Shown: positions 1 to 7,479, counted from the stretch's first letter. The stretch: DNA of 11,485 nt from Bog-366 sp964501985 (GCA_964501985.1 CAZCVY010000223.1:1-11485), one strand, 5' to 3'. Notes: generated from the letters alone by a model not told the origin. Made by a program: numbers and translations.

Positions 1-1301
1 ACAAACAAAGTGATCTGCCACGCGCCCATCACCTGCGGCGGCGCGCTGATCATCTGCGCCACCAGATACTGCTTGCCCTGGCCGTCGTGCATATCCATAT
101 CGCCGTAGAGAAACTCGTTCTTGCCCCCCTGTAACGGAATCTCCCGCACATTCGCGATGTCAATGTCCGGCCCCTGATGGCGCGACTTCTGAGCCAACTG
201 CGTCATCACAGCCTTGAATGCGCTGGCCGGATCGGTTCCCCAGGGAATCGCCACAAAATTCCCTGGCGCCGGGCCGCGGCCGGTGCCCTTCACCGGAATT
301 GTCCACCCGAAACGCAGCTTCTCGCCGTGCGGCCCCGCGGCGGACACATCGCCCATCTGCGCTTTCTGCACCTGCCATCCCGCGGGCAGGCGAATCTCGC
401 CGGTGCCGTCCGGAAAGACGGTGGTCTGCAATGGCTCCGGCGGCCCCGCTGGCGCTGAAGCCCCTGGATTCCCAGCAGTCCCCGACCCGCCGGCTGAAGC
501 CTGCGCCCCCGCTGAACTCGCCGGAGCTCCAAGCTCCTGCTTGAGCCTTGCGAACATTGGGTTCACCGTGGTCGGAAACCGGTCAGCGTCATCCAACAGC
601 AGCGCCCCGCCGGCAGTTCCAGTCTTGGGCGCATAAACGATCGCGAGGCCTTCCATCGCCTTGCCGTCCAGGTTCTTGCCGGTCACGGTAAAAAAACCGG
701 CCAGAATCTCGCCGGTCGTGTTCTTGTCCAGCTTGCCAAGCTGCGGGCGGTCTCCGCATAAGGCAGTCACTCGCCTCATCACCTTTCCCATCGCATCTTC
801 CGGCGTGGGCTGCCCGGCGAGCGCACCCAGATAGACGTGGCCGCCGTTGGGCATGGTAATGGTCTTGAAGCCGGCCTGCGCTCCGCCGCTACCAGTCGCT
901 TCTGCACCGCCCGGCGGCGGGCTGACCGTGGAACCGGTATCGGGCTGCGCGGCGGGAGTCGGCGGGACGCTAGAGCCGGGGGCAGGCTGCTCCACCGGCG
1001 CAGGCGCGGGACCAGCGGCAGGGCCAGTGCCTCCCCCGGGCTTCCGCATTGCGGCGAGGATGGCCTGCTTGCAGCCTTGCGAGACTTCCTGTTGGTGCTG
1101 CTTCAGGCAAGCGAGGATTCGTCCCCCGCCGGTCGGCACATTGGGGCACAGCTTTTGCAAGTCCGCCGCGCACGCCGCTTGGGGGTCCTGCGGCGACGCG
1201 GTCTGCGCGCACGACCCTTGCGGCCGAAGCAGGTCGACGATCAGCGCTGCGGGCGCCACGGCAACCAAGCACAACATGAACACCTTTGTTGACCTCGACA
1301 T
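1..1301 (-). CDS. Secreted protein with a GLG1-type cysteine-rich repeat (3' end outside window)
   Basis: The frame is open for 433 codons from an ATG at 1301 to the window edge, so the C-terminus is missing. Residues 1-32 look like a signal peptide (basic start, hydrophobic core, possible cleavage after SCA or SCAQ). Residues 44-77 carry four cysteines (C44, C52, C65, C77) in the pattern C-x7-C-x12-C-x11-C, with AADLQKLCP and ILACLKQH around them. This matches the cysteine-rich repeat of Golgi protein GLG1 (Pfam Cys_rich_FGFR), which also occurs in bacterial secreted proteins. A Pro/Ala/Gly-rich linker (about 88-145) follows, then a globular part (about 146-255), a second Ala/Gly/Ser linker (about 258-288), and a third part starting LQTTVFPDGTGEIRLPAGW. 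The start is supported by GGAGG six bases upstream. The exact function is unknown; a folded extracytoplasmic role is inferred from the signal peptide and cysteines. Confidence 0.8.
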   Translation of the reverse strand, partial: MSRSTKVFMLCLVAVAPAALIVDLLRPQGSCAQTASPQDPQAACAADLQKLCPNVPTGGGRILACLKQHQQEVSQGCKQAILAAMRKPGGGTGPAAGPAPAPVEQPAPGSSVPPTPAAQPDTGSTVSPPPGGAEATGSGGAQAGFKTITMPNGGHVYLGALAGQPTPEDAMGKVMRRVTALCGDRPQLGKLDKNTTGEILAGFFTVTGKNLDGKAMEGLAIVYAPKTGTAGGALLLDDADRFPTTVNPMFARLKQELGAPASSAGAQASAGGSGTAGNPGASAPAGPPEPLQTTVFPDGTGEIRLPAGWQVQKAQMGDVSAAGPHGEKLRFGWTIPVKGTGRGPAPGNFVAIPWGTDPASAFKAVMTQLAQKSRHQGPDIDIANVREIPLQGGKNEFLYGDMDMHDGQGKQYLVAQMISAPPQVMGAWQITLF

Positions 1302-1612
1302 CGTCGGCCTCCATCTCAACAGCGCAGTGGATGCGTATCCAGCGGTTGCCGGCTCATGGCGGGTCACAACTTAATCTTGCGCTTTTCCCCCGCGGCCTCC
1401 CTCGGGTACTTCACTGATGTAGGGAACGGTTCAGTCCTGAGCCACAGCCGGAATCGTTTTCTTGGCGCCGTTGCTCATGCCATTATACAGCAGGTAGCGC
1501 ACTCGCTGAGCCCAGCAGTTAGCTACGGACGAGTCGGGGCTGCCGAGGACGGTTCTGAGCGCGGACGAGTTTTGTCTTTCAGGTTTGTCCCCGAACAGCG
1601 GCTCAGGCCCGT
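1302..1612. other. Gene-free stretch after the encapsulin gene
   Basis: I see no convincing gene, RNA or mobile element here. Open frames crossing it run into the encapsulin gene antisense or out of frame and have no recognisable protein. It must hold the promoter of the leftward secreted-protein gene and the 3' end of the DyP-encapsulin transcript, but I find neither a clear -35/-10 pair nor a hairpin with a T-run. A weak short hairpin (GGTTCA/TGAGCC, 1428-1443, plus-strand reading, one G-U pair) is the only dyad noted. Confidence 0.6.
1308..1312 (-). promoter_or_regulatory. Strong ribosome binding site that fixes the start at 1301
   Basis: GGAGG on the minus strand lies six bases before the ATG at 1301. 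It excludes the ATG 13 bases further upstream, which opens a different frame. Confidence 0.75.
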
Positions 1613-2422
1613 CTACGACTTTGCGGGAGGAGCCAGAGCGACGGCGGCCTCGGCCGTGAGCAGCAGGAACGTTAACGTCTCCTGGAGATAAAGGCGGACC
1701 GCGGCGTCGTTGTGGCTGGAGTAGCCGATGGAAACGTCCTGGCCGATGTGCAGGTCGAAGTCTCCCCCGCGGGTGGTCAGCACGAAAGCGCCGGCTATGG
1801 CGGGCGCCCAAATGATTTTATCGTCGACGAGCCGCTTGACGTGTTCCAGCACGGGGTATCCGTGGTCGCTGGTCTCGGCGAGGGCGGTGTAGGCGTCGGC
1901 GCCGAGCAGCACCGCGTAGGGGCCGTTGACGCCGACCAGCCGCAGGCGGCTTAGGCCTTGGGCAATTGCTTCCGGGTAGGCGCGCACGTCGGCAGGAAGG
2001 GTCATCGCCGGATTGCTCGTGCCCTGGCGGATGCCCACGATGCCCGCCGCGGCATAGCCCTCAAACACCGCTCCATCCTCGGCGAAAGCGATCTGCCGCG
2101 CGGCGTCCTTCGCCGGTTGCCAGTCCGAGTCGTTCGCACCGCGATCAACGTCGTCGATTGCCTGGCGATCCAACTCGAACGGAACGCGCAGCTCGACCAG
2201 TGCTTTCACCTCGCGCTGCCGAGCGAGGATGCCGTCTCCGGGCGCCTCAATCTTCCGCAGGTGGCCCGTGCCCACGGCAGAAAGACCCGTACCCTCCGGT
2301 CCATGCACATCCACAACGCGCCGCGCGGCGAAGTAGCGCTTGAGCGTGCGCGCGGTTTCCTCTTCGATCTCCGCCCACGCGCCATCGGAAATGGGGGCGA
2401 GCTCGCGATGCAGGTTATTCAT
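1613..2422 (-). CDS. enc: Encapsulin shell protein (family 1, linocin M18-like)
   Basis: The 269-residue product assembles into the icosahedral shell of a bacterial nanocompartment with the HK97 phage-capsid fold. Family 1 shells of this length usually form 60-subunit T=1 particles. The N-terminal MNNLHRELAPISDGAW, the following RRVVDVHGPEG and AVGTGHL (about 34-55), the central AFAEDGAVFEGY (112-123) and the end region SIGYSSHNDAAVRLYLQETL (231-250) are characteristic. Length is close to the family norm (about 265). The gene overlaps the upstream DyP peroxidase gene by 8 bases (2415-2422, ATGAATAA), and a good Shine-Dalgarno lies inside the DyP gene, so the two are translationally coupled. 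The DyP tail has the matching loading peptide, so DyP is the cargo. The shell probably limits access of substrate to the enzyme; that role is inferred from studied DyP encapsulins. Identification is firm. Confidence 0.96.
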   Translation of the reverse strand: MNNLHRELAPISDGAWAEIEEETARTLKRYFAARRVVDVHGPEGTGLSAVGTGHLRKIEAPGDGILARQREVKALVELRVPFELDRQAIDDVDRGANDSDWQPAKDAARQIAFAEDGAVFEGYAAAGIVGIRQGTSNPAMTLPADVRAYPEAIAQGLSRLRLVGVNGPYAVLLGADAYTALAETSDHGYPVLEHVKRLVDDKIIWAPAIAGAFVLTTRGGDFDLHIGQDVSIGYSSHNDAAVRLYLQETLTFLLLTAEAAVALAPPAKS

Positions 2423-3509
2423 GGGGGATATCTCCTTTGAGGGAACCGATGCCGAGCGAGCCGTCGGTCCCCGCAGTGCTGGTTGGAGGAGCTTGGACCG
2501 AGGCTGGCACGGTGGCAGATGCCGCTGCGGCCGGCGGATCGTCGCTCACATTGTCTAGGAAGGTCGCCGTCGGCACAAAAAACAGGTTTCCTGTGACGGC
2601 ACGGCTGAAATCGAGTAGCCGGTCATAGTTGCCAGGAGGGCGGCCAACGAACATGTTTTCAAGCATCTGCTCGATGGTGCTTGGCGAGCGGCTGTAGCCA
2701 ATGAAATAGGTGCCAAACTCGCCGTATCCGGGCCGGCCAAAGGGCATGTTGTCGCGCAGAATCTTGATCTCTTTGCCGCCCTCGACAATCGTCGTGAGCG
2801 CGTTGTGCGCGGAAGTGGGCTTGATGGAATCGTCCAACTCGACGTTCGAAAGCTTGGTGCGGCCGATAATGCGCTCCTGCACCTCCGTGGACAGCGTGTT
2901 CCATCCGTCAAGGTCATGAAGGTATTTCTGCACGATAACGTAACTGCTGCCGGCGAAAACAACATCCTCCTCGCCGACGAGCACCGCGTCGACCGCTTCC
3001 CCTCCCCGCGGATTCTCCGTGCCATCGACAAAGCCCAGCAAGTCGCGGTCGTCGAAGTAACGGAATCCCTGCACTTCGTCAACGGGCGACACGGCGCCCT
3101 CGAGGCGGGCCATGATTTGCGTCGCCAGCTCGAAGCATACATCCATGGCCTTCGACCGAATGTGAAAGAGCAAATCGCCGGCAGTGGAGGGCGCGACGCG
3201 TGCACCGGCACGAATCTCGCGGAACGGATGCAGCTCGGCAGGCCTCGCCGTCCCAAAGATCCGCTCCCACGCGCCGGACCCGAACCCCATGACACAGGAG
3301 AGACCGCCGGCAAGGTCGCGAAAATCCACCGCACGCACGAGCGCGGCAAGGTCCGGGCAGAACGACCGCACCGTAGCGCAACTTTCGGGTGCGGAGTTCA
3401 CCGTCACGACCAGGAAGATCGCGGCGCGGGTAAGCGGCGCAGCCACCGCCTGCGCGACGCCACGAACATCAGCAGCCGCTGCTGCGGCGCTATTGGGGAT
3501 GGAGTTCAT
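2415..3509 (-). CDS. dyp: DyP-type heme peroxidase, encapsulin cargo (B type)
   Basis: The 364-residue protein is a dye-decolorizing peroxidase, using H2O2 and heme to oxidise dyes, phenolics and other donors. The family signature GxxDG is present as GFVDG (159-163) with distal Asp162, inside GFVDGTENP. The proximal heme ligand is His235 (PTSAHNAL) and the distal Arg252 and Asn254 lie in ILRDNMPFG. These positions match the Asp/His/Arg/Asn set of Rhodococcus DypB in order and nearly in spacing. The start PLTRAAIFLVVTVN (25-38) begins the first ferredoxin-like domain; there is no Tat or Sec signal, as expected for a cytoplasmic shell cargo. The C-terminal linker and loading peptide assign it to the downstream encapsulin. 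The ATG at 3509 has AGGGTG about eight bases upstream. No clear promoter is visible in the 103 bases between the permease gene and this start, so transcription from upstream is possible. Identification is firm; the physiological substrate is unknown. Confidence 0.96.
   Translation of the reverse strand: MNSIPNSAAAAAADVRGVAQAVAAPLTRAAIFLVVTVNSAPESCATVRSFCPDLAALVRAVDFRDLAGGLSCVMGFGSGAWERIFGTARPAELHPFREIRAGARVAPSTAGDLLFHIRSKAMDVCFELATQIMARLEGAVSPVDEVQGFRYFDDRDLLGFVDGTENPRGGEAVDAVLVGEEDVVFAGSSYVIVQKYLHDLDGWNTLSTEVQERIIGRTKLSNVELDDSIKPTSAHNALTTIVEGGKEIKILRDNMPFGRPGYGEFGTYFIGYSRSPSTIEQMLENMFVGRPPGNYDRLLDFSRAVTGNLFFVPTATFLDNVSDDPPAAAASATVPASVQAPPTSTAGTDGSLGIGSLKGDIPHE
2432..2438 (-). promoter_or_regulatory. 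Shine-Dalgarno of encapsulin inside the DyP loading-peptide codons
   Basis: AAAGGAG lies nine bases before the encapsulin ATG. The same bases encode Lys358 and Gly359 of DyP (AAA GGA), the last two residues of the encapsulin-loading motif, plus the first base of Asp360. Confidence 0.85.
2433..2465 (-). other. Encapsulin cargo-loading peptide of DyP
   Basis: DyP residues 349-359 read DGSLGIGSLKG, the standard targeting motif that docks into the inner face of the family 1 encapsulin shell. It follows a flexible Ala/Pro/Ser/Thr-rich linker (about 321-348) and is itself followed by only five residues (DIPHE), created as the frame runs into the encapsulin start. Confidence 0.95.
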
Positions 3510-3612
3510 CGGGTTTCACCCTGGCGGGGCTGGCGGAAAATCGGCCTGGGCAATGCCGCGCTCGCCCCGCGTGCAGACAATCGTCAGCTTACCATCGCTC
3601 TCCAACGGATGT

Positions 3613-6129
3613 CTATTCCGTCTCGACGCGTGGCGGACGCCGGCCGCAACTCTTCGGCAGGTTTCGCCGACCGACTCGGCACGGTTTTTCGTTTCGGAGA
3701 ATTTCCGTGATTTCGAGTTGGGCAATGGGGCGAGTTGCCGTCCAGATTCCCAAGGCGGCAATAAACGCGATGATCAGAACAGAGGCGGCATAGGCCGTGG
3801 CGTTCACGGATTTTGCGCCCTCCACCAGGCTTTCGAGCAGCCGCCCGCTCAGGACGGCCCCGGCGATTCCGGCCACGGCCCCTACGGCGATCGGGATTAA
3901 GCCTTGCTTCAGGAGAGTCACCCGCAGCCGCGCCGGCGTCGTGCCCAAGGCCATCCTTATGCCCATTTCACGCGTTCTCTGAGCAACGGCATAGGAGACC
4001 GCGCCGTAGATGCCAATAGCCGCCAGCAGGAATGCGAACGTGGCAAAGCAGAGGACCGCCGTTTGATAGAACTGCGGCCGGGCGAGCGCTTCGGCCAACC
4101 GCTGGTCCATGGTTTTCACACCGAACACCGGCACCTGCGCGTCCACCGACTGGATCGCATTTCGGACCATCGCCAGGCGGTCCTCGGCGCGGCCATCCAC
4201 CCGAACGACAAAGGCGGAAAAAAAGCCTCCTCCCGGTGCGTGGTCGGGAACAAAGATCTGGTTGCCGTTTGCTCCTTCGGTCATGTAATCCATCGCCTTC
4301 ACCACGCCCACGATTTTCCAGGGAGGCTCGGTGCCGATCGCAAGCTCGCCGCCTACGGCATCCGCGGGAGGGCCGAATTCGCCCGCAAAACCTGCATCGA
4401 CGATGGCGACCCGCGCGTTGCTTTGCACTTCCGCACCCGTGAATTCGCGCCCCCACAGAATACGTCCACGCATCGTTTGGAAATAATCCGTTAATACGGG
4501 AACCACCATCGTGCTCTCACGCGCCAAGCGGCCATTCATCTGAAATCGTCCGCCGATGAAGCCAGTGGCATACAGCGGTAGGAACTCCGTGGCGCTGGCG
4601 CTGTGAACTCCCGGGAGCCGCCGGACTCTCGCCAGCGCTTCCTGGAAATAACCAAGACGGCTGGCATCGGTTCGATACGTCGTTCCTTCCAGCGATACGT
4701 TTACGGTGGCCAAACCGTTAAAGTCAAACCCCCGGTCGATGTGCATCAGATGGGCAAATGCACGGCCTACCGCGATCGACGCGGTAAGAAGAATGATGGT
4801 CAGCATCACCTGTGCCGCGACCAACGTTTCGCGAGTCAGCCGCGCGCTCCGGGTGTCGCTCGATCCCCGGATTCCTAACGTCTGAACCCGGCTGGCATAC
4901 GTTGAGGGTAGTACGCCGGACAGCAAACCGCTGACAACAGAGGCGGCGATGGCAAACCCCAGTACCCGGCCATCCAGAAGGGAGTAGGCTTGCGAGGCGA
5001 GGGGCGCGGGCTGAAGCTTTGCCGCCACCGACACGGTCCAAAATGCAATGAGCAGGCCCGCCGTACACGCGGCTAAGGACAGTAGCACACATTCGGTCAG
5101 CAACTGTCGCGAGATGCGCGCGCGGCTTGCTCCCAGGGCGGACCGGATGGAAAACTCCGCGGCGCGATCCGCGGTGCGGGCCAGCAGGAGATTTGCGACG
5201 TTCGTGCAGGCGATTAGGAGAATCAACGCTACGCATGCCATCAGCACCAGAGAGCCCTTTCTGGCCGGACCCGCGATCTCGTCACGAAGTGTCGTAATCG
5301 TCGACGGGTACTCCATCATCTGAGCCGGCGTACGGTTGGGCCAAAGCCGGTCAGCTTCGACGGCGAAGGCAGCGCGGGCCTGCGGCCACGTGATTCCGGG
5401 CTTCAGACGCGCGATGGTTTCCCATCCATTATTGCCGGGGGCGAAGGCTGCGGGCTTCCAGAGAACGGTCTTGCCGGGATAATCGAACCCCGGCGGCGCG
5501 ACGCCAATGATGGTGAGGGGATTGCCGTCGACCCGGATCGTGGAGCCCAGCGCTCTCGCGTCGCCGGCAAAAAGCTCTTGCCAGAGGCCGAAACTAATCA
5601 CCGCGACGGCGTTGCGCCCGAGCGGCCCCCACCCTGTCCCGTCCACATCATCCCCCGGGGCGAATCCGCGGCCCAGCACCGGCTGCGTTCCCAGCATCGA
5701 GAAAAAATTCGAGGAAGCCTGCACCACATGCGCGCGGCGCCACTCGCCCGCTCCGCCAAGGTTCACATCGAGCTGTTCGAAAATTGCCGTGTCGGCAAGG
5801 TAGGTGCTTTGCCGGCGCCAATCGTGGAATTGCTTGGCGCTGTCGTGGGGCTCAAAAAACCAGCGCAGGTAAGCCACACGCTCAGCATCGCGAAAAGGCA
5901 GCGAGCGCATCAGAAGAGCATTGACCACGCTGAACACACCCGTATTCGCGCCAATACCAATGGCCAGGGCGAGAATGGCGAAGCCCGTGTGCCAGGGACG
6001 GCGCGCCCAAAGGCGCAGGGTGTGCCTTGCATCCTGCAGTACTTCACGAAAGAACTGTGACGGGACGGAGATCGCCAAGTCTGCAATCAAGCGGATCCAC
6101 AGCCGCAGAGAGAAGGATTCGTCAGGCAT
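3613..6129 (-). CDS. ADOP-family duplicated MacB/FtsX-like permease
   Basis: The protein (838 residues from the ATG at 6129) is an integral membrane permease with two FtsX-type halves and two periplasmic MacB-like core domains, the layout of the Acidobacterial duplicated orphan permease family. After a cytoplasmic N-terminus, TM1 is near 47-75 (ALAIGIGANTGVFSVVNALL), followed by a large soluble domain (about 76-295). Four TM segments lie near 297-465, a second soluble domain near 466-695, and three TM segments near 700-807. The FtsX-like repeats EFSIRSALGASRARI and REMGIRMALGTTPARL mark the two halves. No ATPase gene is adjacent, hence 'orphan'. A longer frame starts at a TTG (6144), but the ATG at 6129 has GGAG nine bases upstream and overlaps the padR stop by 8 bases (ATGCCTGA), so it is preferred. 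The last ~24 residues after EITEILRNE are Arg/Cys-rich and look like an extension. Substrate is unknown; export or envelope remodelling is the family inference. Confidence 0.9.
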   Translation of the reverse strand: MPDESFSLRLWIRLIADLAISVPSQFFREVLQDARHTLRLWARRPWHTGFAILALAIGIGANTGVFSVVNALLMRSLPFRDAERVAYLRWFFEPHDSAKQFHDWRRQSTYLADTAIFEQLDVNLGGAGEWRRAHVVQASSNFFSMLGTQPVLGRGFAPGDDVDGTGWGPLGRNAVAVISFGLWQELFAGDARALGSTIRVDGNPLTIIGVAPPGFDYPGKTVLWKPAAFAPGNNGWETIARLKPGITWPQARAAFAVEADRLWPNRTPAQMMEYPSTITTLRDEIAGPARKGSLVLMACVALILLIACTNVANLLLARTADRAAEFSIRSALGASRARISRQLLTECVLLSLAACTAGLLIAFWTVSVAAKLQPAPLASQAYSLLDGRVLGFAIAASVVSGLLSGVLPSTYASRVQTLGIRGSSDTRSARLTRETLVAAQVMLTIILLTASIAVGRAFAHLMHIDRGFDFNGLATVNVSLEGTTYRTDASRLGYFQEALARVRRLPGVHSASATEFLPLYATGFIGGRFQMNGRLARESTMVVPVLTDYFQTMRGRILWGREFTGAEVQSNARVAIVDAGFAGEFGPPADAVGGELAIGTEPPWKIVGVVKAMDYMTEGANGNQIFVPDHAPGGGFFSAFVVRVDGRAEDRLAMVRNAIQSVDAQVPVFGVKTMDQRLAEALARPQFYQTAVLCFATFAFLLAAIGIYGAVSYAVAQRTREMGIRMALGTTPARLRVTLLKQGLIPIAVGAVAGIAGAVLSGRLLESLVEGAKSVNATAYAASVLIIAFIAALGIWTATRPIAQLEITEILRNEKPCRVGRRNLPKSCGRRPPRVETE

Positions 6130-6487
6130 GCTTGGGCACTCCAAACCTTACCGCGGCGAGGTGTACCAGTGCGCGCATGCGGGCCGCTTCAACTTGCGCA
6201 GCCTTTCGACCATAAGGCGTGATTCGGTAATACCGGCGGCGCTCGTCGTCAAGATGCGCGTCGGGGCGGGCGCTCGATTCTTCGATCAGCCCCAGCTCCA
6301 GCATTTTGTTGATGGAACCGTAAAGTGCGCCGGGGCCAAGGTTCAACTTGCCCTCTGTGCGCAGAGATATCTCACGCTTCAGGGCATAGCCGTGGCGGTC
6401 GCCCTCGGCGAGGGATAGAAGGATGTGGAAGACAGCGGGTGAAAGCGGCGCCTGATCTTCCGCCTTTGCTTGGTCACTCTGAGACAT
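6122..6487 (-). CDS. PadR-family transcriptional regulator
   Basis: This 121-residue protein is a short PadR-type repressor with a winged helix-turn-helix domain (about 14-96) and a brief C-terminal helix for dimerisation. Recognisable parts are PAVFHILLSLAEGDRHGYAL (18-37), the recognition-helix region GPGALYGSINKMLELGLIEE (51-70) and the wing RRRYYRITPYGRKAAQVE (83-100). Its gene overlaps the downstream ADOP permease gene, an arrangement very common for this permease family. It therefore most likely controls its own operon, and the dyad over its promoter supports that. No clear Shine-Dalgarno precedes the ATG at 6487, and the predicted leader is only about 15 bases. The effector is unknown; small phenolics or drugs are known PadR ligands, but nothing here identifies one. 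Confidence 0.92.
   Translation of the reverse strand: MSQSDQAKAEDQAPLSPAVFHILLSLAEGDRHGYALKREISLRTEGKLNLGPGALYGSINKMLELGLIEESSARPDAHLDDERRRYYRITPYGRKAAQVEAARMRALVHLAAVRFGVPKHA
6127..6142 (-). promoter_or_regulatory. Coupled start of the ADOP permease
   Basis: GGAG (6139-6142), nine spacer bases and ATG (6127-6129) lie over the last codons of padR. The stop TGA of padR is at 6122-6124, giving the overlap ATGCCTGA typical of translational coupling. Confidence 0.75.
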
Positions 6488-6537
6488 ACTGGTACAAATC
6501 CATACATAGTATTACCAGAATCGACGAGTGATGTCGA
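6486..6537 (-). promoter_or_regulatory. Candidate padR promoter with overlapping operator dyad
   Basis: On the minus strand TCGACA (6532-6537), a 17-base spacer and TAATAC (6509-6514) preceded by TGG form a plausible extended -10 promoter, with start of transcription near 6502. Two inverted repeats cover the -10 and start site: ATACT/AGTAT (6486-6512, arms 5) and CTGGTA/TACCAG (6489-6518, arms 6). They are candidates for the PadR autorepression site. The promoter match is moderate and the dyads are imperfect. Confidence 0.45.
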
Positions 6538-6597
6538 GTGCGCCTGCCTCCGCGCGACGGACAGGGAGGAAAGGGGGCATGCCGGCCGTTAACGTCA

Positions 6598-6632
6598 AAA
6601 TGTGTATACGTCGCAGCGACGGGAATACATTT
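6598..6632. repeat. Inverted repeat in the divergent region
   Basis: A perfect 13-base dyad, CGTCGC-A-GCGACG (6609-6621), is nested in an outer pair of arms, AAATGT(GT)AT and ATACATTT, with a small bulge. It could be an operator for a dimeric regulator or an RNA hairpin. It sits about 110 bases upstream of padR and about 270 bases before the sigma factor gene. Confidence 0.5.
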
Positions 6633-6721
6633 CCGCATAATTGGTATTAGCATGATGGGAATCTGATCGGATGTGTTCATAGGGCAAGTGAAGTAAACCG
6701 AACTGCGATCAATGCCAATCG

Positions 6722-6747
6722 CTAGCGCCAATACCTGGCGCGGCTAG
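6722..6747. repeat. Short hairpin upstream of the sigma factor gene
   Basis: GCGCCA (6725-6730) and TGGCGC (6736-6741) pair around a five-base loop, with an outer CTA/TAG pair separated by a bulge. No T-run follows on either strand, so it is not a clear terminator; it may be a leader structure or chance. Confidence 0.35.
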
Positions 6748-6903
6748 ATGAAAACGCGGGATGAAGCGGGATAGAAAGAGACAGACAGTCCCCGATGAGA
6801 AGGATTAAGATGGGCAAGACGGTCGGCCAGAAATGACAATTCAGGCTCGACGGGAGCGGCAGCCAAGCATTTCCGCCTCGGCGAACCCCCTGCGACGCTG
6901 GAG

Positions 6904-7479
6904 ATGGACTTGTTCTTTCACCCCAAGGTCCGAGTGGAGGACTTCGAAGCTGCGGCGATGCCGCATTTCCCGGACCTCTATCGGACCGCTCGCCTGCTGG
7001 CCCAGGACGCATCCGAGGGAGAAGATTTGGTGCAGGAAGTTTATCTCGAAGCCTGGAAATCATTTCATCGTTTCCAATCGGGAACGAACTGCCGCGCTTG
7101 GCTGTTCAAGATCCTTTTTCATCGGCTGCATCATTTTCGGCGGCGCTGGGTGAAAGCGTCGAAGGTGGAAGCATTTGAGAACCCCGAAGATCAAGACAGC
7201 GTGATCGCGGAAACTCCTGTTCCTCAGGAAATCCGGGATGAGGACGTGCTGAAGGCTCTGGAAAAGGTGCCGATCGAATTCCGCGAAGTTGTGCTCCTGG
7301 CGGATGTGCAGGAGTTCTCGTACAAGGAAATCGCTGAGACGATGAAGCTTCCGCTGGGTACGGTGATGTCGAGGTTGAGCCGAGGTAGAAAGCTCTTGCG
7401 CCAGGAACTGGCCGGGGTGGCGCAATCCTTTGGGATCACTCCGGGCAAGGAGCCGCCGCGGGCAGGTGAATCCGCATGA
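6904..7479 (+). CDS. ECF-type RNA polymerase sigma factor
   Basis: The 191-residue protein has the two-domain form of group IV (extracytoplasmic function) sigma factors. Region 2 spans about 18-82, with the core-binding and -10 recognition helix DASEGEDLVQEVYLEAWKSF (35-54) and FQSGTNCRAWLFKIL (57-71). Region 4 spans about 114-168, with the helix-turn-helix FSYKEIAETMKLPLGTVMSR (138-157) that reads the -35 element. There is no extra C-terminal domain. The ATG at 6904 is the only usual start codon in the open frame, which begins near 6799; no well-placed Shine-Dalgarno precedes it, so initiation may be weak. The stop overlaps the anti-sigma start (ATGA), so the two are coupled and the partner is expected to hold this factor inactive at the membrane. 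Target promoters are unknown; autoregulation is usual for the family. Confidence 0.93.
   Translation: MDLFFHPKVRVEDFEAAAMPHFPDLYRTARLLAQDASEGEDLVQEVYLEAWKSFHRFQSGTNCRAWLFKILFHRLHHFRRRWVKASKVEAFENPEDQDSVIAETPVPQEIRDEDVLKALEKVPIEFREVVLLADVQEFSYKEIAETMKLPLGTVMSRLSRGRKLLRQELAGVAQSFGITPGKEPPRAGESA

Larger units (their letters stand above)
6488..6903. other. Divergent intergenic region between padR and the sigma factor gene
   Basis: No convincing coding frame is present in these 416 bases. The left end has the padR promoter. The middle and right hold two dyads, listed separately. A weak ECF-like pair, GAAC (6700-6703), 16 bases, CGCT (6720-6723), could be an autoregulated promoter for the sigma factor gene, but the -10 match is poor and I do not call it. 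Confidence 0.5.

Noticed and set aside
1958..2440. 160-residue plus-strand frame antisense to encapsulin
   Set aside because: A shadow of the encapsulin gene with no recognisable domain.
3516..3605. Short minus-strand frame with protein-like composition (GKLTIVCTRGERGIAQ) between the permease and DyP genes
   Set aside because: Only about 29 codons, no good start or ribosome site, and no family that I can name; perhaps a gene remnant, but not supportable.
2805..3710. 301-residue plus-strand frame antisense to DyP
   Set aside because: It mirrors the DyP gene, whose catalytic motifs are all intact; antisense open frames are expected at this GC content.
3613..6144. Longer start for the ADOP permease at 6144
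   Set aside because: It is a TTG without a ribosome site; the ATG at 6129 has GGAG at nine bases and the usual stop-start overlap.
6474..6731. 85-residue minus-strand frame upstream of padR
   Set aside because: It crosses the padR promoter and dyads, overlaps the padR start, and shows no protein family.
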